A DNA stretch of 31,261 bases from Cochliopodium minus (taxonomy: Eukaryota; Discosea; Himatismenida; Cochliopodiidae). Location of the stretch: assembly GCA_024220525.1 (NCBI GenBank), contig JAMYWO010000039.1, forward strand, positions 1 to 31,261, in the 5' to 3' direction. A model generated the notes under the pieces. It saw nothing but the letters and a program-made list of their open reading frames with translations, was not told the DNA's origin and ran no database searches. This document shows, piece after piece, positions 18,965 through 29,659 of this stretch; position 1 is the stretch's first letter, and each line of letters starts with the position of its first letter. The translations under genes and the position numbers were made by a program.

Positions 18965-21900
18965 ATGATAGATACATCTGAATCCAACAGCGATAAACTG
19001 AATAAATATAATAATATCAGGAATTCTCTCACCACTGGGAAATTGATCCTCAAAATATTGTTTCCCTCACATTATCCCTTGACCAACAAAGTGTTGAGCA
19101 TCGATGATAATTCGAATTTCAGAGATGCTATCTCGAAAATGAATCAGATCTTCAACAAATTGGATTTCAAATTGCCCAAGAACTGTGGGCTATGTCTATC
19201 ACTCTCCCTCAAATCAAAATATGGAAAAAAATTGAAGAATTTCCCTTTTTTCGATGACGATGATAAATTGCATGATTACATCAGCATCCTTACAAAGACG
19301 GAGATCTATATGCGAGAGATATCTGATCAGAATTTATCGTTGAAGATCATCAATAATCTGCCCAACATCAATTCCTTCACCTCCACCTTTGAGATCCAAC
19401 AGAATCAATCTCTGGAATATTATGAGAAGGCACTCAATAAAAAATTAAATAAACTCGCCTTGCATAATAGCAGCATAAGCAAATTGAATGAAGATAAACA
19501 AAAGAGAGTATTTTATATCCCCAAAACATCTATCGTTAATTCTAATTCTCCGCTCATAAAAAATTTGATTGATAATGGATACTTTCCTTACCTCAAATCT
19601 GATTTCGTTGTCGATTCCATCTTCCTTGGCAACTTCACTCACATCGAATACACTGTTTTGAACAGGTCAAAGGATTATAGATTCGAATTGATGGGCTATA
19701 AAAATGATATCATTGAAGATAATGGAGAGATCCATAGGATCAATGATAATACAGTTTTGAAATATCAGGTAAAACTAAAGAAAAAAGAAAATGAAGAAAA
19801 AATTTATATTTAATTCCTCCTTTATAAATTATTTAATTTCATTTTATTGATTTTGAATTTTTTATTGGTGTTGATTAATTCAATCTGATTATTATTATTC
19901 AAAATTTTAATAGTTTCTTCTCAAAAGGGAATTAAAATACAAAAAATCAATTTTTCTTTTCAAAAGATATTTTTTAAAATTTACAAAAATCATGAATAAT
20001 GATATGTTTTAATCAGATGATTTCAAAAATGTTGTGATCGATGTATCCTAAAAATTTTTGGGAAGATTTTGTGCCACATCTTGATTAAAAAATGAAATAT
20101 TTTAATTTTTGTTTTTATTTCTTTATGACTCATAAAATAATTTCAATTTAATATTTGTGTATTGATTTTTCCTCCAACAAATATTCTTTCAATTTAAAAA
20201 ATAAATAAAGGTTCAAACAAGCAGCCCACCGCCACTTCCCCCAAAAAAACCAGAACACACAAAGTTCAAATTCCAAAAAAAGATGTCCCAACCCAACCTC
20301 CCCACCATCCCCTTCAAGCTGGACAACTCAGTCAACCCCAGTCCCAACAAAAAGATGCCTCCCAAAAACTTTCTCAAGTCAAGGAACATGAAGATCAACG
20401 ACATGTCTAGTAGGGTCACTGCCAACGAAGTGATGAAGAGGCAGAACACCATTGATAATTTTGATGAGGAAATCGTCATTTCTTCTTTGGGTCCGAAGGG
20501 TTTTGAATCGTATTCCAATAATGTTAGTGATGGCACCAGTTCTTCTCAATACAACACTCCAGAGGAGAATGTAAATGTTGTGCTAACTGATTTTTTAGAA
20601 AAGACTGATAGGTAAAATTATCATATAAATTGATAAAGTTTTTCATTTTTTAATTCTCTTATTTTTATCCTTTTTTTTTTTATAATTTTGATTTTTTTTT
20701 TATTTTTTTTATGTCGGGGAAAAATTTTTAAACTATTTTTTTAATCTATTATTATTTTTTATTGAATTTTCCTTTTTTTTATTTATTTGAATGAATATAT
20801 TCCCCAAATAAATATGAGAGATATAGAAAGTGTTTTAATAATCAGTCAAAATTTGATTTTTTTTTTTTACTCTATTTTTTTAAATAAATTTGATTTTTTA
20901 AATATAGTGAAAATGATATAGTAAGTACTGAAGAATCTCAAAAAGAATCAGATTCTGATTTAGTGGATTTGGAGAAGGAGTTTAAGGAGATTTGCTTCAA
21001 AAATAGTGACTCTGAACAAGGAAACTCCTTCGAAAGAGACAATGTCCCCAAAAACAGAAATTCTAATGCAAGGCCTTCATATGTCACCAAAACTGTTCCT
21101 AGTGAAAGACAATCCTCACCTGGTAATTGAAATTCATGGTTTTTTAATTTTAATTTAAAGGAATGATTATTCTCTACTTTATTTATTTTTAATTGAAAAT
21201 TAATTTGCTTTTAATTTCTTTTAATTTTATTTTATTTTTAAATTTTGTATTTTTTAATATTTTGTAATATTTCTTGAAGTATTTTTTTCTTTAATATTTT
21301 TTGAATAAATTCAAAAATTGAGATTTGGATTTATTTTGTTTTTTTTTAATTTTTTCTTTAACGAAATTATTTCTTTATTTTTTTATTTTTTGATTTATTT
21401 TTTTAAAAAGGGAACCTCAATTCTCACATTAAAAAATTGAGTCCCAATCTTTCACTCACACACTCAGGGAAAATAAACTTCATAGATGAAGATCCCCACA
21501 AAGATCTCTCCGAAATCCAAACAGACCCCATCTCCGAAAACCCTGGAAACAACCTCACCGAACGAAACATTTTAAAGACCGAGAAGGATTTGTTTGAGAG
21601 GGAGTCCAAGGTGGAGAAGGGAAAGCTTGAGAAGGCTCTTCTTGACAACTCTTTGGACGATCTCAATAAAAAAATTGATTTGAGTCCTTTTGTCATCGAA
21701 AACTTGTCTCCATTAGTAAAAAAATCATTTTTAAATTTTTTTTTTCATTTTAAATTAATTTGTTTAAATTTTTGTTCTAAATAATTAGTTTGTTTTATGA
21801 TAAAACTAATTAATTTGAAATTTTCTGAATATTCATTTTTTTTGAATTTTTTTAAATTATTAATTTCCTCAGTTTTTGTTTTATATCATTTGAATTATTT

Positions 21901-24563
21901 TTTAAATAAAATTTCCTGATTTATTTTAAAACTAATTAAATTTGAAATTTTTTTAAATATTTTTTTTTCATTTAGTTTTTTGTTCAACTCATCAAAAATT
22001 CCGTAAATTGTAAAAAAAATGTCGTCAAAAACAAAAAAAAATATTGTTTCGACATAGCAAGCATAGAAAGGTTCATCAAAGATAACTTCTACGTCGTGCC
22101 CAAAAATTTTTCGGTGGAAATTGTAAAAAAGATGCATCAATCTGATTTGATAAGTCCCATCGAGTCTTTCAAGCTTGCTGGTAAAGATTTTTATTTATTA
22201 TATTTTTTATATTTTTGTTTAATACGCTTTTTATTTAATAATATTTTTATTTAATATTATTTTTTATTTAATATTTTTTTTTTTCAGGATCATTTATTTC
22301 TGGAACTTTCAATACCTACCAAAAAAGTCAATTTTATATCAAAGTAAAAAACATCATTTTTTTTCAATTTTTATTTTTTTATTGTTTTCATTTTTTTATA
22401 GTTTTTATTTAAAATTTTTTTATTTGTTAAGAATTCAATTTTTTTATTTTTTTTTTTTTATTGTTAATTTTTTTATTATTTTATTTTTTTATTTTTTTAA
22501 TTTTTTTATTATTTTTATTTTTAGGATGAATTCAATATAAAAATATTGTATCAAACTCTTTGAAAAGAAAATTTTGGAAGAGCTTTTCCTTCACAAAGAT
22601 TTCTCTTTTCCTCAGATCCATCATCTCCTCGCTAAAAAGAACAACGAGGAGGACTTTGCAAGATATATCGTAAAATTAAAATTAAAAATTAAAAATAAAA
22701 ATAAAAAAAATAAAAATTAAAAATAAAAAAATAAAAAAATAAAAAAAAATAAAAAATAAAAAAATAAAAAAATAAAAAAAAATAAAAAAATAAAATAATA
22801 AAATAAAAAAAAATAAAAATAAAAAATAAAAAATAAAAAAAAAAAATAAAAATAAAAAAATAAAAATAAAAATAAAAATAAAAATAAAAATAAAAAAATA
22901 AATTATCTTTTCATTTTAGGTCCAATTCATTTATTACCATAAATTGTTGACTATTTTGTCCTTGAAGTTTGTAGAGATTCGTTATTTAAAGGAGGATGAA
23001 TTCACATTGTTAAGGGCCTCACGTGAAGACACTTGGTAAAAAATAAAAAAATTTGAATAATAAAATTAGTTCAAAAATATGAAAAAAATTTCATTAAAAT
23101 TAAAAAATAAAAATGAAAAAAATGTCAAAAAATGAAATAAAACAAAAATTTTTTAAATGATAAAAACAATAAAATTAATTTTTTTAAAAAAAACTTTTCA
23201 AAAAAAAATGAGAAATAATTATTTTAAAAATTTAAAATTTTTTTTTAAAAAGGATTTGGACAATAATGTTTAAAGATGATGGTATGATGTGGCTGAACAA
23301 GGTGTTGTCTCCTTTATTAATTTCTTTGGAAGAGGTCCCTACCAAAGAAAAGGAAAATGAATTTGTTTATGATTTCATTCGAAAGATCATTTCTCAAATT
23401 CAAAAACATTTATTGGACATTGACTCGTAAGAAAATAATTTTTAAAGATTTGGAAAAATAATTTCATTTTATTTTAAAAATAAAATTAAAAAATAATTTG
23501 ATAAAAAAATAAATTCAATAATAATAATTTTAAAAGTTTTGGAAAAATAAAAACAAAAAAAATAAATTTAATAAAATGCAAACGAAAAAAAAAACAAATC
23601 AAATTTGCAATAAAGAAATTTTGTTAAAAAATAAAAAATAAAAAAATAATCAAAGAAAATAAAAAAAACGAAAAAATTTCAATTAAGAATTAAACAAATG
23701 GAATAAAATAAAATTTAAATTTAAAATAAAAAACAATAAAAAATAATAATAAATAATAAAAAATAATTAATAAAATAAGAATAATTCACAATCATTTTTT
23801 TTCAGAACACTGGTGGTGATCATACAGACAGTTTGTAAATATACAAGCCAAAAACTAAAAAATTGTGAGAGGTTGGTTGTAGCGAGCTTTCTTATCCTCC
23901 GCTACATTTGTCCCGCTCTTCTGACTCCTCAAGATTTCGGTTTCAGAACAAATGAAAAGTTTGAAAACTTTATGCTCACTGTAACCAAAATTTTGCAGGT
24001 TGTTGCAAATCAAAAAAATTATTCCTCAAAATCCAAAGATGCTGTAAAACATTCTTTGTTTTATCATTATTTTTATTTTTGTTTTTTTTAAATATTTTTA
24101 TTTTTTATTATTTAATTTTTTTTGTTTTTGTTTTTGTTATTATTTTTTATTTTTTAATAATACTTTTATTATTTTTCATTATTTATTTATTTTTTATTTT
24201 TTATTATTTATTTTTTTATTTATTTTCATTTTTCATTTTTTATTTTTCATTTTTTATTTTTTAAAGGTTCACATCCCTTTTGTAGAGGAAGTAATACCAG
24301 TCTTCCAAGAAATATTCGACAAGTTCATCAACCCAGAGACTAAATTTCAAAACCTCCTCAACAAGCCCGTCCCTTCGCTGGATTACTACAACAAAAAGAT
24401 TTTGCCGCCAATTTTAGATTTCATTTGTAAAAATATTTCCGAACTACATCTTAGTTGTGCTCGTGTTGTTAATGAGTCTGTTGATGATCAGTTTGTTGTT
24501 TTGACTTTGCGATCTATCTTCTTGTCTCAGTTGGAGTTTGCCAACAACACAAATTCTATTTAA
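18965..24563 (+). CDS. Ras GTPase-activating protein (RasGAP domain) with N-terminal extension
   Basis: Eleven exons: 18965-19768, 20211-20611, 20908-21122, 21411-21715, 21976-22180, 22288-22343, 22525-22669, 22920-23035, 23253-23426, 23806-24043, 24267-24563, with TAA at 24561-24563. About 984 residues. The start is the first in-frame ATG. Residues 26-35 (GKLILKILFP) begin a possible ubiquitin-like/FERM-N-like segment. A proline run (PPPLPPKKP) opens exon 2, and a charged linker fills exons 2-4. The RasGAP domain spans exons 5-11. TLLRASRED (exon 8 end) fits the arginine-finger loop (TLFRATTLAS in p120GAP), and FLILRYICPALLTPQDFG (exon 10) fits the family signature FLRxICPAI. Role: accelerates GTP hydrolysis by Ras-type GTPases. 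Exon lengths sum to 2956 nt, one base too many: exon 7 carries an in-frame TGA at 22561-22563 after CTT, and the reading resumes in +1 as EKKILEELFLHKDF. Convergent with the next gene, 154 bp apart. Confidence 0.88.
22670..22919 (+). repeat. A-rich intron of AAAAATAAA-type simple repeat
   Basis: RasGAP intron 7 is nearly pure A with single T every five to seven bases, ending TCTTTTCATTTTAG. Introns 8 and 9 (23036-23252, 23427-23805) are also A-rich, unlike the T-rich introns elsewhere in the same gene. Confidence 0.7.
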
Positions 24564-24717
24564 TTGGGGAGAAAGAGAAAAAAATAATCTTATTTTTTTT
24601 TCTCTTTCTTTTTGTTGATTTTGTTTGTTTAAAGGAAAAAATAATATTAAAAAAAAATTAATTTAATTTTCATAATATTATATTATAGTACTCATTTCAA
24701 AAAAGAATAAAAATAAA

Positions 24718-27434
24718 TCAATATTTGGTTTCCCATTTCTTTGTTTTTGGAACTTCTTCCATGTTGATTTGAGAAACACTTTCCATGTTTTTATCAAATA
24801 TTTTGTCTCTTCTTCTTATCAACAAAAAACCAACAATGATAACCACCAAAACTCCTCCAATGGCAGCAAGAACAATTCCAACAATTATTCCAATTGAAAT
24901 TCCTTTTTTTTAAAAAAGAAGAGGAAAATAAACAAAAATGATCGAATAAAAATAAACAAAAATGGTTAAAAAATTAATTAGATTTTACCTCTACATTTTC
25001 CATTCAAATTGACAGATACAACTGCAGAAAGAGTACCTTGTTGATTCTTCAAAGTTGATGTTATTTTATCACATTTGTTATTCACATAGGTTGGTTTGAC
25101 AGAAAATTGAGAAGTTTGAAATGAAGAAACATCTCTCGAAATATCTTTGTTCAAAAAGTCTCTATTCAAAATATCGTTACGAAAAGAAGGACCACAATTG
25201 TAAACAAACAGAACGACATCCAAACGTCCATTAGAAGGTCTTTTCTCCAAAATCAAGTTTACAAAACCATTCAAAGTTACACAACCACTGATATTCATTG
25301 CTCCTTTTGTGTTGGAATCAGATAGTACAATGTCAATGGTTGAATTTGATGATTGTGTGACATTCCCAGTTATCAATAAACTTGTAGAATTGAGAGTGAA
25401 AGATTCATTAATTATTGTTGTATTTGAAAATTTGTTGGAATAAGAATAAACCCAATTTGAATTTGATAAAACACATTTTACTTCAAATTTTGAAATTTCT
25501 ACAACATATCCAGTACCCATTCCACACTTTTCACAATTTGGAACGTTATACAAACAATTTTCGTTTGGTTGATAAGTTGAAGGAGATGTTGTAGATGGTA
25601 TTAAAGTAGATGGCTCTGATGTTGATGGAATCAAAGTGGATGGAGTAAGAGTAGATGGAATCAAAGTAGAGGGAATATGTGTTGAAGGAGTCAAAGAGGA
25701 TGGCTCTGTTGTTGATGGAGTCAAAGTAGAGGGTGTAAGAGTAGATGGAATCAAAGTAGAGGGTTCTGTGGTGGAAGGAGTCAAAGTGGATGGTTCTGTT
25801 GTTGATGGAGTCAGAGTAGATGGAGTAAGTGTAGATGGAATCAAAGTAGAGGGTTCTGTGGTGGATGGAGTCAAAGTAGAGGGTTCTGTGGTGGAAGGAG
25901 TCAAAGTAGAAGGAGTCAAAGTAGAGGGTGTAAGAGTAGATGGAATCAAAGTAGACGGTTCTGTTGTGGAAGGAGTCAAAGTGGATGGTTCTGTGGTGGA
26001 TGGAGTCATAGTAGAAGGAGTCAAAGTAGACGGAGTAAGTGTTGATGGTTCTGTGGTGGATGGTGTCATTGTGGATGGGGTTATTGTTGATGGAGGAGTT
26101 GTGGTTCCTATTGGTTGATTGTAGTAGATTCTCAATTGGTTTTCATAATCAACTCCATACTATTTTTTAAAGTTTTTTTTTTAAAATTTTTTACCATTTT
26201 CATTAAAAAAGTATACCATGGTGCATGTCTCTATATTTCTTACTGTATAAGAGGTGGAAGAAGGAAGTGTTATTGTTTGTATTGTAACCCCGCTTGTTGA
26301 ATATTGTCGAACACTTGTTGTCCCTTTTGTTGCCTTTTAATGTTTCAAAAAAAAAAAATTAAATTTTATATATTTTTTATATTCTCTGAAATAATATATA
26401 ATTTAAAAGTTTTTTTTACGTATATATAGTCATATTCATCGATGGAGAGATCACATGTATAGGTAGTTGTCCATTTCATTGTATATGTTCCACTGGGATT
26501 AAATTTTACAATATCATTGTTGTCCATATCTATTACATAGACATTCCCAATTGAATCCACATCTACTGATCCTATCCTTGAAAAAGTGTAACCGCTCAAT
26601 TGACTCATATATGTTCCATTGTTGAAAAATTTTTTGATGGTTTGAGATCCACTATCAGAGACGTAAATAAACCCTTGATAGTCGACTATCAAAAATGATT
26701 TAAATTAAACGATGAACTTTCAAAGATTTTTTATTTTTACCTGCCAAATCATATAAATGTTCAAATGTTGAAGTAGATCCTATGGTAGATACATATGCAC
26801 CAGTGGAAGTATTAAATCTTTTCACATTTTCTATTGCATTGTTTACAGGGGATGCTGTTTGTCCAGAATTCCCCACATACAATTGCTGATCAAAAGATGA
26901 GATAAATGTTCCACAAGGAAACAGCATTTGATTGGATCCTTTTCATTTCCCATAATGATATTTTATTTGTTAGAAAAGTCAATTATTAATAATTCGTTTT
27001 ACCAGTTCCATAACTACTGATATCATTCAAAAATTGACCAGCAGCATTATCTAAATTCCCAACAAATTTTTTTTATTTTTTATATATTATTTTATTATTC
27101 AATATTATTATATGTTAACATATCTATTTTCATTTTGTTGAATACAAAAGTAAAATTACACTTGGAAATTGAGAAAAATTTATCTCCTGATGTAAATGAA
27201 GTAATATAAATATTTCCTTGTTGATCTAGGTTAATATCATTCAAAAAAGAAGTATTCAAAGTAATAGTAAGATTTGCAACAGTATTGAATGTGTTGGTGC
27301 ATCTGTTTTTTTAAAAAAAAAAAGTTTTTTAAAAATAAAATTTTGAAGAATTAGAAAGTTTTTTACGAGGATGCTGATTGATTGATGAAAGTTAAGATGA
27401 AAAGGATTACACAAAACAATCTGAAAAAAAACAT
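24718..27434 (-). CDS. Single-pass membrane protein: signal peptide, NHL propeller, PST repeats, TM helix
   Basis: Exons on the minus strand: 27434-27367, 27302-27160, 27050-27003, 26938-26741, 26685-26420, 26333-26195, 26152-24989, 24902-24718. They sum to 2211 nt, exactly 736 residues plus TGA. Start ATG 27434-27432 gives MFFFRLFCVILFILTF, a signal peptide. Residues about 30-285 hold NHL-type blades, for example GNIYITSFTSGDKFF, GFIYVSDSGSQTIKKF and GNVYVIDMDNNDIVKF. Residues about 305-480 are some 35 PSTxx pentapeptides, a likely O-glycosylated stalk. Next are a Cys-rich stretch (CLYNVPNCEKCG) and an N-x-T/S-rich beta-type region. The last exon encodes the TM helix (GIIVGIVLAAIGGVLVVIIV) followed by RRR and a 29-residue cytoplasmic tail. 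Probably a surface adhesion or sensing protein; ligand unknown. A decayed tandem copy lies just upstream (27615-29113). Confidence 0.85.
25571..26100 (-). repeat. 15-bp minisatellite encoding PST pentapeptides
   Basis: Inside exon 7 of the NHL membrane protein, about 35 units of 15 bp encode PSTLT, PSTTE, PSTLI and PSTMT. A higher-order block of about six units (PSTLT-PSTTE-PSTLI-PSTLT-PSTLT-PSTTE) is repeated, pointing to recent unequal exchange. The opposite strand is also open across it (VDGVKVEG repeats), a by-product of the codon pattern. Confidence 0.85.
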
Positions 27435-27973
27435 ATTTGGATTTTTTTTTTTTTTTATAATTTTATTTTTGAAAATAATTTTACTTTCAAATCTTTTTCA
27501 AGCCAACACTTTTGTTTGAATTTAATTTATAATTTATTCTTAGATTGAAAATTATAATTTCTGGAGTTCTTCATCGAATATAAGTCACTTCCTCCAAAAA
27601 AAAATTAAAATAAATCAATATTTGGTTTCCCATTTCTTTGTTTTTGGAACTTCTTCCATGTTGATTTGAGAAACACTTTCCATGTTTTTATCAAATATTT
27701 TGTCTCTTCTTATCAACAAAAAGCCAACAATAATGACAACCAAAACTCCTCCAATGGCAGCAAGAACAATTCCAATGATTATTCCAATTGAAATTCCTTT
27801 TTTTAAAAAAAGAAGAGGAAAATAAACAAAAATGGTTAAAAAAATTAATTAGATTTTACCTCTACATTTTCCATTCAAATTGACAGATACAACTGCAGAA
27901 AGAGTACCTTGTTGATTCTTCAAAGTTGATGTTATTTTATCACATTTGTTATTCACATAGGTTGGTTTGACAG

Positions 27974-27988
27974 AAAATTGAGAAGTTT
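27974..27988. repeat. Left target-site duplication of the LINE insertion (15 bp)
   Basis: AAAATTGAGAAGTTT occurs here and again at 28636-28650. The intact gene copy has it once (about 25098-25112), so the pair flanks an insertion. Confidence 0.85.
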
Positions 27989-28635
27989 ATCGAAAAAAAA
28001 AGTTGTTTAATTATATATTCTCTCTTTTGCTTATTCCTTTTTGGAAACAAAATTAAAAAACTATGGGTTTGTTTTGCAGCTTTTAACTGCTTTCATCCTA
28101 TTCCTGATAGGACATTTTCAATAACACGCTCTGATATCTGGATTTTCGGTTCTTGAGTTCCTTCAAATCTGTAGATCAGAGCTCCTTTCTCCCAATGTTT
28201 CTTTTCATCCTTGTAATCTTTCATCTGTGATTTTCTCCAAAAATTAAACGTTCTGAATTCTTCCATTGATATAAAGAAACGAAGAGCCTCGCTTAGAGTT
28301 TGAGTAGGGATTATCTTTTCGTGTGAGACTGCGTTATACAGTTTCCATATTGCCCAGTTTAAAGTCCAAGCACAATTTTGGGTTACCGGGTTTGCTGATC
28401 CGCTTTGTGTTATATTTTTCCTGTCAAGAATTTTTTGTTTAGCGTTTCTCTCTTCATATCCTAATTCTTTTAGTGTGTCCAATTGGATTCTTTCTGCTGC
28501 TTTACAATCTAACAAAATGTGCCATCCGTTGCTGATTTTCTCCGAGCAAAGTTTGCACTTTCTTTCTTTATTGTAGATTGGCAAGATATTTAGAATGATT
28601 CTTGCATGGAAAGAGAAAATGTTTTCTCTACATGT
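27989..28635 (-). mobile_element. 5'-truncated LINE copy, C-terminal reverse-transcriptase ORF end
   Basis: The 647-bp body lies between 15-bp target-site duplications, the hallmark of target-primed reverse transcription. The minus-strand ORF, from about 28630 to its stop at 28093, reads RENIFSFHARIILNILPIYN and then a C-x2-C-x8-H-x4-C cluster (CKLCSEKISNGWHILLDC). This is like the zinc-binding region that follows the reverse transcriptase in many non-LTR elements (zf-RVT). The first residues of the longer ORF come from the host target site. A 3' UTR of about 104 bp follows the stop. The 3' terminus on the element strand is an oligo-T run ending CGAT, not oligo-A. Its last part matches 31192-31261 exactly. 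Confidence 0.85.
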
Positions 28636-28650
28636 AAAATTGAGAAGTTT
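28636..28650. repeat. Right target-site duplication of the LINE insertion (15 bp)
   Basis: Identical to 27974-27988. Host homology to the intact gene copy resumes immediately to its right. Confidence 0.85.
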
Positions 28651-28813
28651 GAAATGTAGAAACATCCCTCAAAATGTCTTCGTTCAAAAAGTTTCTATTC
28701 AAAATATCGTTACGAAAAGAAGGACCATAATTGTAAACAAACAGAACGACATCCAAATGTCCATTAGAAGGTCTTTTCTCCAAAATCAAGTTTACAAAAA
28801 CCATTCAAAGTGG

Positions 28814-28865
28814 AAGCAATTAATTTATATCCGCTAACAAAGTTGTAAATTTTGGACATGTCTAG
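28814..28865. repeat. Partial copy of the fold-back element
   Basis: About 52 bp match the loop end and right arm of the inverted repeat at 16370-16420, with a few differences (AGCAATTAAT...GACATGTCTAG). Here it sits in place of the deleted ectodomain of the decayed membrane-protein gene. Confidence 0.75.
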
Positions 28866-29152
28866 GTTTTGTAGTTACTATTGGTTGATTATAGAAGATT
28901 CTGAGTGTATTTACATTATCAAAACTGTACTGTTTTTGAAAAAAGATTGAATTAAAGTTTTAATTAATTTTCTTTTTTGATGTTATTTACCATTGTGCAC
29001 GTTTTCAAATCTCTTTTGACTGTATATGGTATTCCAGCAAAAGAAAGTGTTTGAACTAATGTTCCACTCGTTGAAAATTGTTGGATATTATTTGTTGAAG
29101 TATATCTTATGGCCTTTTATTTGGGAAGTTAATCAATAGAAAATTTCTTTTC

Positions 29153-29180
29153 ATCTGCGAATCCACCGGGATTCGCAGAT
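29153..29180. repeat. Perfect 12-bp inverted repeat with 4-nt loop
   Basis: ATCTGCGAATCC and GGATTCGCAGAT flank ACCG. It is clearly GC-richer than its surroundings. It lies just outside the recognisable 5' edge of the decayed membrane-protein copy. Its function is unknown; it could be an element end or an RNA hairpin. Confidence 0.7.
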
Positions 29181-29659
29181 TTGCTAAATAAAAAATAAAA
29201 AAAAAATCAAGGATGAAAAAATGAATAAGAGAAACAAATAAATAAAAAAAACTCAAATATAATCAAACTAATGANTGGAACACAAACAATATTGTATAAT
29301 TAATAACTTCAAATTCAATAGCTTCTTGGGGAATCTTTCTTGGATTTTCTTTCCATTTATCTTTTGTGGATTGTATGAAATACATTCAAATTCAAATATA
29401 GGAGTTCATTTTACAATTTCATAAAAAGATTTCTTTTATGTTTGAAAATTTTTAAAAAGAAAAATAAATTTGCAAATGCATTGAAAATTTTTGGGTAAAA
29501 ATTTTGAACATTGGATCAATTTTAATTAAAAGGAAAAATAAAAATAATTCTGAATTGTGTTTTATTTGTTGTTTAATGTATTTGCCATTGATAATGGTTG
29601 AGGATATTATGATAGTGTACTTGAATCAAGATAAAATTTTCAGAAAAAAAAAAAAAAAA
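29181..29659. other. Intergenic AT-rich sequence, one N at 29275
   Basis: This lies between the decayed gene copy and the start of the ubiquitin-like gene. An oligo-A run (29644-29660) directly precedes the ATG. An open frame runs through from 29504 but begins at a non-ATG codon and shows no domain before 29660, so I treat it as leader. Confidence 0.5.

Larger units (their letters stand above)
27615..29113 (-). pseudogene. Decayed tandem copy of the NHL/PST membrane protein gene
   Basis: The last exon (27796-27615) is nearly identical to 24902-24718, with one Arg codon missing and TGA kept. The preceding exon is recognisable at 27860-27988, then split by a LINE, and resumes at 28651-28811. 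There an extra A in the AAAACC run shifts the frame. At 28812 similarity ends: the PST stalk and most of the ectodomain are gone, replaced by a 52-bp piece of the fold-back repeat. Similarity returns at 28867-28946 (FDNVNTLRIFYNQP against VDYENQLRIYYNQP) and in the exon 28991-29113 (QFSTSGTLVQT). The signal peptide and the other NHL exons are absent. It is not expected to make a functional receptor. Confidence 0.8.

Noticed and set aside
25636-26118. 160-residue plus-strand ORF of VDGVKVEG repeats
   Set aside because: It is the antisense of the PST minisatellite, whose own frame sits in a complete 8-exon gene ending in a TM helix.
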